Of a DNA stretch of 64,000 nt, positions 13,330-25,175 are shown in pieces. Where the stretch lies: contig VFFE01009068.1 of the NCBI GenBank assembly GCA_008921705.1, positions 598,875 through 662,874 on the forward strand, read 5' to 3'. The DNA comes from Burhinus oedicnemus (Eukaryota; Chordata; Aves; Charadriiformes; Burhinidae). Made by a program: the position numbers and the translations under genes. Under the pieces are notes generated by a model that was not told the origin of the DNA, made no database searches, and saw only the letters and a program-made list of their open reading frames with translations. The stretch's first letter is position 1. Every line of letters starts with the position of its first letter.

Positions 13330-13900
13330 CAGCATTCTATCTTATGCCACATAGAATAGGTCTGGTAGCAAGTCTTGGTGGTACCAGGTGACTGGAGAAC
13401 AGTAATAAGAATTCCTAAGACAGAGTTAAAAAAAGTCTCACCATCTCCCCTTGCTGAGGACTTCTTTTCCTGCCTCAATTGTATACAAGATCTTAGAACA
13501 AATTTTGAATCAGAAGTAATCTAATTACAGAAGTTGATTTTGGAAACAAAATAAGATGAAATCATGTTATGAATCATGCCAGACTAGCCCATCGTTTTTC
13601 TTTAAGATGACCAGGTGTCTTTAAAATAAAGAATGACTGTATGAGGGCCTGAGGAAAACATTTGATTTGGTGCTACATGATAAATAATAAGTTTAAAAAT
13701 GAAAAGGTGGGAAATAGTACCACAACTGTAAAAATCATCATGTGGGTTGAAATTAAGTTAATCTATGTTAAAAGAGAAAATGTTCAAAAGAAAGGTTATT
13801 AGTAGAACTCCTTAAGATTTTATCTTGAAACTGAACTCTAGCATTCTTTAATGACTGGGGAGAACCTTTCTAACCACAGGCAGTAAAAGAATGAAAAACA
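13330..13900 (+). mobile_element. Ancient CR1-like LINE fragment
   Basis: The plus strand can be followed, with many gaps, along a CR1-type reverse transcriptase. There is an AAGATCTTAGAACAAATTTT segment near 13490 that fits the K-I-L-E-Q-I region. TGCCAGAC near 13580 fits the S-C-Q-T block. A segment near 13650 reads K-T-F-D-L-V-L-H-D-K, fitting motif A (F-x-K-A-F-D-x-V). TTAGTAGAACTCCTTAAGAT near 13800 fits the V-T-S-G-V-P-Q-G block. No frame stays open. Divergence is far beyond that of the avian CR1 copies elsewhere in the window, implying an old amniote-level insertion. Boundaries are approximate and the identification rests on motif order recognised by eye. Confidence 0.5.
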
Positions 13901-16900
13901 TAATGAAATCCTGAAATGGCTGTTACTTGTTTTTCACTTTTACTGTTTGTTTTCTGTGAATGCTTACAGTGAAGAAAAAAAAGAAATTGTGAAATCAGGG
14001 ATTCTGGAAGTAGTAAAGCAACAGTGCTAGAGCTCGATCCTTAACAGGAGAATCCAGTTCAGCAGGAGTCCTGCCATCATACGTTTGGTCATGTATCTAT
14101 TCAACTTAAGAGATTAAGTCATACTGGGGTTTTTTTCAGAAGGCAGAGTGCAAGGGAGCCTAGAGTCATGCAGGGGTGTCTGATTTGCTATGTCTAATTT
14201 CTACATACCTTTAACTTCCTAGAGCTACCAACAGTAATAGTGAGAACTCCTGGGAGAAGGCTAGTCCTTTTCTTTTTGTGTTGGCAAAGGAAAAATTGTG
14301 TCCTGGCAGAGCCCATCTTTCTCTATTGATTTCTGAGGCAACTTATGCAACTTGTTTAGATGAGGTGTCTGTTAGAAGCCAGCATATCCTATTTTAGTTG
14401 TTAAATGCCGTAAAGAAGAATTGTGAGCTGCACCTTGTAACAGACCAGTGAAATATGGAAATAGTACCTGAGATACATATGAAGAGTAAACTATGAGGGT
14501 GAAGTTAGTGAGCCCCTAGTAAAACAAAGATATTCTCTTAGGCTGTGTGCTTAAACACCTGCTCCATTCCTCCTATTTCACCATTAATAGTTTACTATAA
14601 AGCAGATTCTGGCTGTTGCTGTCTATGGAGCTGATTTGTCTTACCAGCTTCCTGCTGTAGGCCTTTCACAGAGCATATGTCTTAGAATCAAAATAATTTT
14701 GGGGTCTGTATAAGTGATTAGTGGCTCTGACTTCACATTTCCCTCTGTATTCATAGATAAAATTATGTGCCTTCTTTAATCATATATGAAGTGTGAGAAG
14801 TATTTCACATTTGAAACATGTAGGTGTTAGCAAAGTCTGATGTTTTAATGTGAACCTACATATCAGACATAATAAAGAGTATAAGCAATATCCTCAGCTA
14901 TCTCAGACAACGTGCATATACAATAAATTGTAGAACAGCCTTCCCTTTAATCAAGGTAGAAAATTTCTATAATACAACCCAGGATAGCTTTCTTTGCTTG
15001 AAAAAATGAGACTTTTTGCTACCATCACCTTACCATAAGTCCAAGAGAATTGAAGAATTCTATTTGCTGTATAAATTTCTAAGAATATTGTCTTACTACT
15101 ATACTTTTCAGTAGTTTGGGATCTGCCGATGCATGCCAATGTCTACCGTCATACATCTCTTCCACCCACATTCCAGCTTGGAAACCTGGTCATAAATTGA
15201 GTAACTTAAGAAATCGGGCTCAATGCCACGCTAAGACAACTACTCATTCCACACTGTGATATTGGCACTGCTGATACATAGTTGTCTGCTCTCATTCATT
15301 CAATGTGCCCTTTAAGAGCTGCAGAGTTGACTTAAAACCTTTGTGGCAGACAAGTGCAGCAAGCAAATTAGTAACTGTCATGGAGAGATCTATTGAAAAA
15401 TTTTCCTCCGTGATTCCTCCAACTTAAGTGAAGGATTATCATTGCTTACATGATGATTACTCTCAGAACTCAGACGTGCTATATGGATCAAGTTGACAAC
15501 TTTCTGCAAGTAGTGAGCATCACTGGCTGAATCATTTTCCTTCTGCACTTCTGTCCTGACTGTATATTTTCAGGCTCAGCATGCACAAATAGGCCATTGT
15601 CATATCAGTGGAAGTATTTCATTGCTTGACAAACTATTTTTCATCTGGGCTAATGTTCTGTGTGAGTTTGCATTGATCTCCTGGAAGGAGAAATGCAGCA
15701 TGCCCAGTGAGGAAAAGAGAAATTAGGCAATGAAAGACAGCTGAACACCAGCCAGGTTGCAAACCTCTTTTTCCATTTAACCGTTCAGACCTACTTTGTC
15801 ATCAGTGACTTACCCAGGGACTTTTGTGTGCTGTAGATGACTACACTGCCTTTCTTTTTTTCTAAAACTGTTGTCTAATTATGCTTCGGAATCAAACAGT
15901 ATAAACTGTCTGATTATGCAAACACCTATTTGGCCTAACAATACAACAAAGAGTAGTTCTTACACTAGCTTAAATGATTGTGCCCTTGTTCCATTAAATT
16001 TCCTTCTAGACAACATCAAAGCTGTGTGTTCCTCTACAGGGAATTCTGGGAAGACTGACAGGCAGTGAGGCAGATGGACCTAATTGTTCAAAAAATAAGA
16101 AGTAGAAATCAGTCCAAACTGATGCCTGACATTAAAACTGCCCTTACTAGTTACCTAAAAGAAGGTTGAGCAGTTAAAGTACCAAAAATTCCAGAATCTC
16201 CTGTTGTATCAAAGTGCGGTTCAAAGCCGCCTAAGTGCCAAGTCCTCACCTGTCAAAACTGAAACTTTCTTTCCACAATTGCTACATTAATTTAAAGGAT
16301 TACTGGTAAAATTGAAAACAGGTAGTAGAATAAAGTTATTATTTTATCTGTTACACTTATTTTTGTAAACCCAATTGACATTTAGAACCCATTGTATTTG
16401 GCACTTTCCTAACTAAAAGGTAATTGCAACACATTTAATACCAAAATGGACAACCCAGGGTTGTCAGACTCTTTAGTCTTTTTCACACTCAACTAAAACA
16501 TCTTGATTTCTACAGCAGACACATCTTCAAAATGCTTTGATTCCATGCTAGATTTATGAAGATTTTCAGGCATGGTCTTGGAGTCTAAATACACAGTATC
16601 AGTTGAACCTATGGGTTTTTTGGAAGCCTCAGTAAGAAGTCTTTCTTCTGGATCAGAAAGAGTTTTTTGGGAACAATTTTAAAAATCTCTGTTTCTCTGT
16701 GTTGTGGAGCACAAAGGAGTGGAAAATGTGCCTCATTTATTTTCTTTATGGAAGGTCACCATAAGACTTCAAAATAAAATATCATTTCACTGTTTCTCAA
16801 ACAGGTACACTAAAGATATCAAGTGACTTGTGAGATTTAAACAAGAGGTCAGAAAAAAGGAGTTAGAGTTCATGTCTTATGACTTTCAGTGTACTGTTTT

Positions 16901-18791
16901 TTCCTACTGAATCCTACTTTCTGCCAGCATTTAATTATGCCATACATATCGAAATGGGGGCCACTATAAGGTGTATGGACCTGCTCTCTCTCAGGAATTT
17001 TGTGTGTTTTTTAGTCTAACGTGTTTCATTGAACAATTGACGACAGTGCACAATCAGACTTCATACGAAGTAAGCTACATTTGTGCAATCTGATTGTGCA
17101 TCGACTAATAACAGCTTTGTTATGATGCATAGCTCAAAAGAATTGGTAAGAGAGTAAATATGCCCAAATATTCTTAGCAATTAGATATACATATTTAAAA
17201 AACCCAATTACTAATAGACTTAAGAAACTATGTACCTATTCTTTCCCGCCATAGTGAAACAAGTCTAAAATATTTCATATACACTGTATTCGGAAATGAA
17301 ATAAAATATTTGGTCAGCCTACACTGCCTTACAATTATTTCAAAGTAAAGAAAAATCCTACTGGACTGATGAAAAAGTGCTTTTTTTGCCACTCCTTGAA
17401 AAAAACCAATAATTGCATGAATGTGTTAAAAATTTATATGCATGAGTGACACCAGCATGAAGTTCTATGAAAACTTGCATTTTGAATGGTTTTACCCTGC
17501 CATTTGGGAATGTTTTAAAACACTTTGGTTGCATGGGATACATAACAGGTTATATATCATGTTTATGTTTTTCTCCCACTAAATACAAGAGAGATATAAG
17601 AAAAGAGAAATATATTGACTATTTAATTTCAGAAACTCTGTTCCTGTGTGTTTATGAATTAATACACAATTGCAGCCTCAATTAGAAAAATAAACTTTCA
17701 GGAAACTCGTGCAAAGGGAATGTATGCAAGCCCGTTTCTTCTATAATTCTTTTTTTTTTTTCCATATTATCTTACTAGCATAGGCTTTAGAGTAACTCAA
17801 TAGAGCTGCAAATCCACTGAGAGTTTGAGTAAATATTCAGTCCACTTCAGACTGCCAGCAATGTACTAGCAAGTTATAATGCAAACACAGACAGGTTTGC
17901 ATAAGCCACAGTCACTGAACTATCAAAATATTGATTGGTTTCTCCAGCATAATGGGCTTTCTTTGTGTTTTCTTTGCCTTCTTTTCCCTGAAGAATGTAA
18001 CTAGAGACCCACAGGCAGATGGACACCGAAGGCCGTTGATCAGGCTTTATTCTTGTGGATCAGAAAATCCACGTTTTAAGGGCTATGATGCTATGCTTCT
18101 CTTATTATGGAAGAGAAAATGGATGGGCCCTGAATAAACATTGATAGATGTATCCAATGAGACAACATCAGTCCGCGTGATAAAAAACAATTACATTGTA
18201 TTGTCAACCTAACCACTGTTAAGTGTTTTTATATGCTTTGTGGTAAAGGAGATCTTTAGTCAGTGTCTTGAAGAAGGACGCTGTAGTAACTTTATCAATG
18301 TTTTTGAGAAGCTCCTGCCAAATGTAAAGGTCAGCACAGGAGATGTTTCTTGTAAAGTCTGACAAATTAACAGATCATGGTCATCTTCACAGGCTGTAAA
18401 TATTAAAAAGGGAGACAGAGATACTTTTTGAATACAACAGTTTTTTACACCTATGAACATACAGACTCCACTCAGTAACTGAAGGAAGTAGAGACCTACG
18501 GGGACCCTAGTGGCAGAGCAGCACTAGTGACAGCTGGTCTGCTTCTAAAAGTCTCAAAAAAATCCTGAAATGCATATTCAGTTAATTTCTGCTTTTTTTG
18601 CCAATTTCTAGACACAAGACCATAAAACATAGTAATTCAAAAGCAATGCTGTAATGCAACAAAGCTATGACTAGACCAGATGAGCAGTCAATACAGTAAA
18701 TGTGTTCAAATAAAAATCATCACGTTTAAAAAAAGAGTTGAGTTTAATAAGATGTATTTTCCATGTCTGCATGGACATTGAGTGAAGAATT
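13901..18791. other. AT-rich spacer with one hairpin
   Basis: No gene or interspersed repeat recognised in nearly 5 kb. Open frames are under 75 codons and of unremarkable composition. The only structure I can support is the inverted repeat at 17041-17103, listed separately. Confidence 0.55.
17041..17103. repeat. Imperfect hairpin with 12-bp perfect arms
   Basis: TGCACAATCAGA at 17047-17058 is the exact reverse complement of 17089-17100, with 30 bases between. Scattered further pairs occur inside the loop and just outside the arms. Nothing around it suggests a transposon end or a terminator, so function is unknown. Confidence 0.6.
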
Positions 18792-19015
18792 TGTCATGGT
18801 TTAGGCAGGACAGAATTTATGCTTGGTCTTGGTCCTGGTAGGAATTATGGATGCCAAATTTGTTTCTTTGCCTCCATGTATTTGAAACATGATTTCTCTC
18901 CCTCAGGGAGGCAATAGCTTTCCTGTATTGCAGTCACAAGCTTTTATGCAGAATATCTTGTCTCAGGTCAGAAGAAATACGACACTTCACTCATATTTAC
19001 AACAAATTGTAATTA
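18792..19015 (+). mobile_element. Possible 5' tip of an LTR
   Basis: TGTCATGGTTTAGGCAGGAC at 18792 has the same style of start as the LTRs elsewhere in the window (TG, then a C/T-G-G-T-T-T core). No matching CA end is visible before the CR1 begins at about 19020, and no second copy exists here to confirm it. It may be an LTR cut off by the CR1 or by a deletion. Low confidence. Confidence 0.25.
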
Positions 19016-20226
19016 TGATGGCCACTCTCCATCATCTTTGAAAGGTCTTGGAGAACTGGTGAGGTGCCTGAGGACTGGAGGAAAGCCAATGTCACGCCAC
19101 TCTTCAAACAGGGCAAGAAGGAAAGGCCTGGGAAACTACAGGCCAGTCAGCCTCACCTCCATCCCTGGAAAGATGACGGAACAGCTCATTCTGGGCATCA
19201 TCTCAAAGCATCTGGAGGAAAAGAAGATTATCAGAAGTAGCCAACATGGGTTCACCAAGCAGAAGTCATGTCTGACTAATCTGAGAGCCTCCTACGATGG
19301 CATGACTGGATGGATAGATGAGGGGAGGGCAGTGGATGTTGACTACCTTGACTTCAGCAAGGCTTTCAACACCGTCTCCCACAGCATTCTCATAGACAAG
19401 CTTAGGAAGTGTAGGTTGGATGAATGGATAGTGGGGTGGATTGAAAAGTGGCTGGCAGACAGAGCTCAGAGGATTGTGATGAGTGGCACAGGGTCTAGCT
19501 GGAGGTCTGTGACAAGTGGTGTTCCCCAGGGGTCAGGACTGGGTCCGATCCTGTTCAATATATTCATCAATGACCTGGATGAAGGGACAGAGTGCACCAT
19601 CAGCAAGTTTGCTGATGACACAAAACTGGGAGGGGTGGCTGACACACTGGAAGGCTGTGCTGCCATTCAGCGTGACCTGCACAGGCTGGAGAGTTGGGCA
19701 GAGAGAAACCTCATGAAGCTCAACAAGGGCAAGTATAGGGTACTGCACCTGGGGAGGAATAACCCCATGCACCAGTACAGGTTAGGGGCTGACCTGCTGG
19801 AAAGCAGCTCGGTGGAAAGGGACCTGGGAGTCCTGGTGGACAACAGGATGACTGGGAGCCGGCAATGTGCCCTTGTGGCCAAGATGGCTAATGGCATGCT
19901 GGGGTGCATCAAGAGGTGAGTGGCAAGAAGGTCGCGGGAGGTTATCCTCCCCCTCTCCTCTGCCCTGGTGAGGCCACACCTGCAGTACTGTGTCCAGTTC
20001 TGGGCTCCCCAGTTCAAGAAGGACAGGGAACTGCTGGAGAGGGTCCAGCAGAGGGCTACAAAGATGATTAGGGGACTGGAGTCACCAACCTGAGATGTGT
20101 TTAAAAGTCGTGTAGATGTGGTGCTTAGAGACATGGTTTAGTGGCAGACCTGGTAGAGTAGGGTCACTGGTTGGACTAGATGATCTTAAAGGTCTTTTCC
20201 AACCTAAACGATTCTATGATTCTATG
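19016..20226 (+). mobile_element. CR1 LINE, 5'-truncated with internal deletion
   Basis: A second CR1 reverse-transcriptase fragment in better condition than the first. An 882-base open frame (19038-19919) carries [14 protein letters not shown] (residues 32-45), motif A as YLDFSKAF (103-110), [10 protein letters not shown] (161-170) and an intact FADD (191-194). The first 30 residues are out of frame: the correct reading ([10 protein letters not shown]) is in another phase, so an indel lies near 19120-19135. A TGA at 19917-19919 interrupts the frame, which then continues V-A-R-R-S-R-E-V. At about 20080-20082 the sequence jumps from I-R-G-L-E to the end of ORF2, losing roughly 250 bases relative to the copy at 9645-11219. 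The 3' end is canonical, finishing GATTCTATGATTCTATG. Confidence 0.95.
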
Positions 20227-22489
20227 CCTTAAAGACATACTGACTTCCCTATTTATTAGCTTCAGAGGTAAGTGAATTGTAATTTTTTTCAAGGAATTGC
20301 TTTGTAACTGATTACTGCCATATCCTGAGAAACAGTACATTAATACCATGAAGTTGTTACTAATCTTTCTCATCTTTCCTGATCAGACCTTAGTTTCAAA
20401 GAAACTCTACAGTATAGAATGATTCATTATTGGTTTGTTGCGTTTTTTTTGCTTTTTTGGCCTTAAGGACTAGACTGCCACTGTATTGAGCTCAGACTTT
20501 CACTGTCATAAGCTGAAAAGGTAACTTTATTAAAATTATTATTCTCCTACATAAATTGCAGTTCTTAAATCTGCTTATTCTGAGTCACTAATCCCTGAGG
20601 GCCAGGCTGAGGACAGAATCAAGGACTGTCTCTACATTGCTATTAGAGCGAGTCCATGCGGAAGGTTCAAGGTCTAATTATCACCTGTCATAATATTACT
20701 TGCAGCAGTGCCCTTGGTGACAGTTCAGGGACACACAGGTGTGACCTATGCATGAACTGACATAATAACATGAATTTAAGTGTTTTGGAGGGGCTGAAAA
20801 ATTCATGCAGCCTGCAGCTTTCGCCTCTGCCCTTGCCATGATGATGTTGTGCAGAGAAGACAACTTAAGACACTTGCCGCAGGTGCTGTTTTTGACACTG
20901 GCCATTGCAGAGGTGTGAGGAAAAAGCACGCAAGATTAATTCAAGTTGCCAACAAAGGACACTATGGATGCCACGTACAGTGTCTTAGTGACTGGCTGGA
21001 GCTTCCTGTATGCTGTTTCTGTCTGGCACATTAGAGTTACAGATAATGACCCCTGTCAGACAAATCCCTGCAGTTTCAAATGTTTCACACTCTCCCTCCA
21101 ACATATATCAAGAAAGATAAGAAGGATCTGACTCACTCTTCCCTTCACTTTCACATACATTCTGTTTCAGCAAAATCTGTTAGGTGACCACTTATTTTTC
21201 TACTTTGTACCATAAATGTTGCTGCAAAGTTTTTTCAGCAGTTGTGCATGAAGAAAACTCCATGGCAGAGGTGGGCTTCCATCCATGTATATAACGTATA
21301 AAATATTATACTTATTTTTATGAATGTAATGGATATTTATGCAGAAAATGCCCATTATATGATAGTGATATTTAAATATAATAGATTTTAAAAATAAAAC
21401 AAATATATTTCTATATAAAATATGTATATTTATAGAAATATCTAAATTAACTAAGTAAATAAACATAATAACATAAGCTTTCCCCAAATTCCCTGCTGAA
21501 ACTGTAGCTATAGGCCCTTTCTGACCTGGTTCCAGTATGTCCAGTGTTACTGGACACCCTGAGGCACTCATCTTCGGAGTCTGTGATGACTTACAAAAGC
21601 CATGTCTGAATCTTTACTATATTTCCCCTGAATCACTTATAATTTATTTAACAAATGGGGTCTCCTACTTTAAAATATAAAAATATCTAAATGCAGGAAT
21701 AATCAAACGTTGTGGCCTCACGTTTCTCCAAATGATTGTAGCTTTCTTTTTTCTTTAATTACAACCACATATTCTTATCTAACTGCCTGTCAAGATAGGG
21801 GCAACTCTGATTCACTACACTTTAATAATTATGGATACAAGTTTGTTGACCTATTTACATAAGTAGAAAGTCTTATGACTCACCTTATGTTTATGATCAT
21901 GCCATGTAAATTACATTTTAAGTGAAAATAATCTTCCTAGTTTGGGTTTTTGATAATAACATATTTTAGGTCAAAAAATAGCCAGTTATCTGTAAAATCT
22001 CATGAGTAGTGAAATAAAAGGAAGATAAAGTAATTACAAGTATTCCATCATTGTTATCTATAGGCATCTAGAAAGTAGATTATATGATTTTTTATTTTTT
22101 TTTAGTAAGAAGGGAAAATTGAATCCCAGTTTCAAAGCTGGAATACTGACTAAAGATTTTGCTGAAATAATTTAATCCATATTAAGCAATTATATTTATA
22201 TTTGAGTTTACCTAACTAGTTTGCATTAATTTTTTGATAATTGAAACTTCAGCAATTTATTGAAGTTACTATATTCTGATCAAAATAAACTGTTTAAAAT
22301 CCTTGAATTTTATTTATCAGAATCTAACCTAAGTAATTATTCAGTTGAAATATACTGTTTATACTAATAATCTAATCTACATTTGTCCTCTGATGTTTGT
22401 CATGAATAAAGTTCTAGCATATTCTTCCCCTCCATCACAGATGTTTCAGCTATCACTCCTGAAATGTTTATAATTGTCACATTCCTCAC
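20227..22489. other. AT-rich spacer
   Basis: No gene or repeat family recognised. A strongly AT-rich segment lies at about 21290-21475. A 123-codon minus frame (21200-21571) is an artefact of low-complexity AT sequence. The right edge is the start of the family-B solo LTR. Confidence 0.55.
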
Positions 22490-23240
22490 TGTCCTGGTTT
22501 GAGGTAAAACAGAACCAGTTTTCTGTTCAGTAATTTTACTTTTTAACTAGGCCTCTTCTAACTAACTGAACTGTCTGAAATTAACAGCATATTGTTGAGA
22601 CGCTGTTTGCTCTCATGGTGATAAAACCTGTGTTTATAGTTGATGCCAAGGAATGGTATGCGAAGAGGCTCTTGCTTATACTTGTTGCTGTAACACCCAA
22701 GGTCAGATAACTTTGTTATTTGCCCCATTGGAGGGCCAGAAGCAGAAGAGCGTAGAGGGATCACACCTGCAGGGAGGAACGGACAGGACAGGTGACCCAA
22801 AACTGGCCAACAGGGTATTCCATCCCATCTGCCTCATGCTCAACATTAAAACTGAGGGATCAAAAGGCTTAGGCCTCTTTTTTCAATGGCCGGCATCTGA
22901 GAAGGACTCTGTCTGTTCGTCTGCCTTTGATCTTGATCTGTGCATTTATGAATCCAGATCCGAAATCCAGCTCCCATTCATCACTGAGTCAAGTCTGGGA
23001 CTTTCCCTGTGCCTGTCAGTGATGCGATCATCATCCTGGGAGCTCGATACTGGTTTTGTATATATTGTATATATTTCATTATTTTCTTTTTTTAATTATT
23101 TTATTAATTTATTAATATTTTCATTAAAGTAGTTTAGTTTTTCTAAATTCGTAAGTCTCTCTCTCTCTCTTCTCCTTGGAGAGGTGGGGAAGAGTATCTG
23201 TTGTTCATTTTCATTAGCCAGTCCAGCCCAAACCATGACA
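22490..23240 (+). mobile_element. Solo ERV LTR, family B, copy 1
   Basis: The element begins TGTCCTGGTTTGAGG and ends CCCAAACCATGACA. The five bases before it (CTCAC, 22485-22489) are repeated exactly after it (23241-23245), a clean target-site duplication, so it integrated as a provirus and recombined to a solo LTR. ATTAAA at 23123-23128 is the likely polyadenylation signal, followed by a CT dinucleotide run (about 23156-23170) that is also present in copy 2, so the run belongs to the family. The TATA box seen in copy 2 is altered here. The 159-codon frame at 22653-23132 lies wholly inside the LTR and is not a gene. Confidence 0.92.
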
Positions 23241-24609
23241 CTCACACATCAAAACAAGGCCAATTACTCCAACTGCTGCCAAAGAGCTAAAAAAAAAATC
23301 TTCATTTTAAAAATCACCATGAGAAAAATGGTAAATATTTTGTGTTTTCTGTTAGCTTTGGCTTTGATGTCAACTGTCTAAATAATTGGTGTCTCTTGAG
23401 GATTCTGAGATTTTGATAGTATTGAAAAAGTGATTCTTGTATCTTAATATTTTTATCAAATTACTGTGCTTATTCCAGAAAGTAATGACTTCGAATCATT
23501 CTGGTTTTTGGAGAAACTTAGTCATCTTCAGTCAAGAGTCTTAATTTAATCTTAATATGACTTCAAGGAGTCATATTTCATACTAAATATATGTGGGAAA
23601 TTGGTAGTACATTCCCAATACAGAGTTCTGTTTGTGGCCTACACTCACTTGCAAAATATATTCTTTGTAGTAATTTTTAGAAAAAAAATCTTTCATTTTA
23701 AGGAGCAACCAGATACAGGAGGCCAAAAACTAACTCAACGATCAGCACAAACAGGTATCTCTGTGTGATAGTGGGATTATTTATATTTACTCTTCAGGCT
23801 TTTAGCATTTGAGACTTGGAGTAGAATCTTCTCAAACAATGTGTGAATATCCATAAAAATACGCAACCATTGTACATCACCTCTACGTGTGTCTCACAGT
23901 TGCCCAGCTGTTTCAGACAGGACACTGCATCTGTTGCTGAGACACACGGGAGCGAGTTTTGGATTATCACCCTATATTGGTTTACAGTTCAGAGCTGGCT
24001 TGTATGTTGTCAACTGAGATAGCCTGTGGACAGATAAGTCTGTTCACAAAAGAATATGTCAACATTACTTAGAACTTGCTCGGGGATATTTTTGTCAAGA
24101 TGTCACAGCAGCACTATTGTACATTTACTATTTAAATAATTAGCTTAATTTATCTACAAATCTTAAATTACATAAACCTGTCTTAAGGGATAAATTAAAA
24201 TTTCTGAATGTTTCTGATGGATAAATATTCTGGATTATCATTTTTGATCCAGAAGTCTCCCTGAATAGAAAACCCTTGAGAAAATAAAATGGATATATTA
24301 GAAATTGAGAAATTATTGTCTTTAATTTACTTTACATAACACTACTAAATATTTTTACATAGTTAAGAAAAAAATGTTTTTATTCTTACCATAGAGTAGT
24401 ATTCCCCTTCACTTGCTTAATACAATTCAGTTTTTCTATAAAAAGATTATACAGTTTTCTTCATTAATATATTTAATTGCAAAACATAGACTGCTTTGCT
24501 ACCTATAACTTGCATTATTTAAGCAACACAAAAGAAAATCAAGTTATCCTTCCAGAAGGATAGTTACATCTTTGCAAATACACTTCAAGATACTAAATTA
24601 AAAGTTGGC
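23241..24609. other. AT-rich spacer
   Basis: Nothing recognised apart from the target-site repeat of the preceding LTR at the left edge. Open frames are short. Confidence 0.55.
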
Positions 24610-24693
24610 CTTGCTTTGACCAAGGTTGATCATTGGTTGAACCAGATGACCTCTACCAGGCTCTTCCAATCCAAATCTTTCTATGATTCTGTA
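24610..24693 (+). mobile_element. CR1 3'-end fragment
   Basis: About 84 bases match the CR1 3' untranslated end: GTTGAACCAGATGACCTC, then CTCTTCCAATCCAAATC, then TTTCTATGATTCTGTAG. Only the terminal part is present, as expected from severe 5' truncation. It points toward the minus-strand CR1 77 bases away, so the two 3' ends are tail to tail. Confidence 0.8.
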
Positions 24694-24770
24694 GTCGCTA
24701 ACTTAAAGCACCAAAAAAATTTATCTTTTTCTTGAAGATTTTGCTGAAGCTTGTTTGATAAGCTTCATAA

Positions 24771-25175
24771 AATCATGGAATCATAGAATGGTTCAGGTTG
24801 GAAGAAACCTTAAAGATCATCTAGTTCCAACCCCCATGTCATGGCCAGGGACACCTCCCACTAGACTTGGTTGCTCAAAGCCCCGTCCAAACTGGCCTTG
24901 AACACTTCCAGGGATGGGGCCTCCACAACTTCCCTGGGCAACCTCTTTCAGTGCCTCACCACCCTCAGAGTGAAAAAATTCTTCCCGAGATCTAATCTAA
25001 ATCTACCCTCTTCCAGTTTGAAGCCATTACCCCTCATCCTATCACTACATGCCCTTGTAAAAAGTCCCTCTCCAGCTTTCTTGTAGGCCCCCTTCAGATA
25101 CTAGAAGGCTGCTATAAGGTCTTCGCGGAGCCTTCTCTTCTCCAGGCTGAACAACCCCAACTCTCTCAGCCTGTC
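24771..25175 (-). mobile_element. CR1 LINE 3' fragment, minus strand
   Basis: On the minus strand this ends with CR1 octamer-like repeats (plus strand AATCATGGAATCATAGAATG at its left edge). It contains the last part of ORF2, including R-G-N-G-F-K-L and the [11 protein letters not shown] block, before the 3' untranslated region. It is truncated at about 25175 inside the [10 protein letters not shown] region. The 3' untranslated sequence is the same subtype as in the CR1 at 9645-11219, so both probably come from the same source lineage. The plus-strand frame at 24871-25086 is antisense shadow. Confidence 0.93.

Noticed and set aside
19667..20134. 155-codon minus-strand frame
   Set aside because: Antisense to the second CR1 copy.
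21200..21571. 123-codon minus-strand frame
   Set aside because: Dominated by Ile/Tyr/Lys/Asn from low-complexity AT sequence.
22653..23132. 159-codon plus-strand frame
   Set aside because: Lies entirely within the family-B solo LTR; the sister LTR does not keep it open.
24745..24767. 8-bp inverted repeat TGAAGCTT
   Set aside because: Too short to claim as a structural element on its own; mentioned only as context for the CR1 pair.
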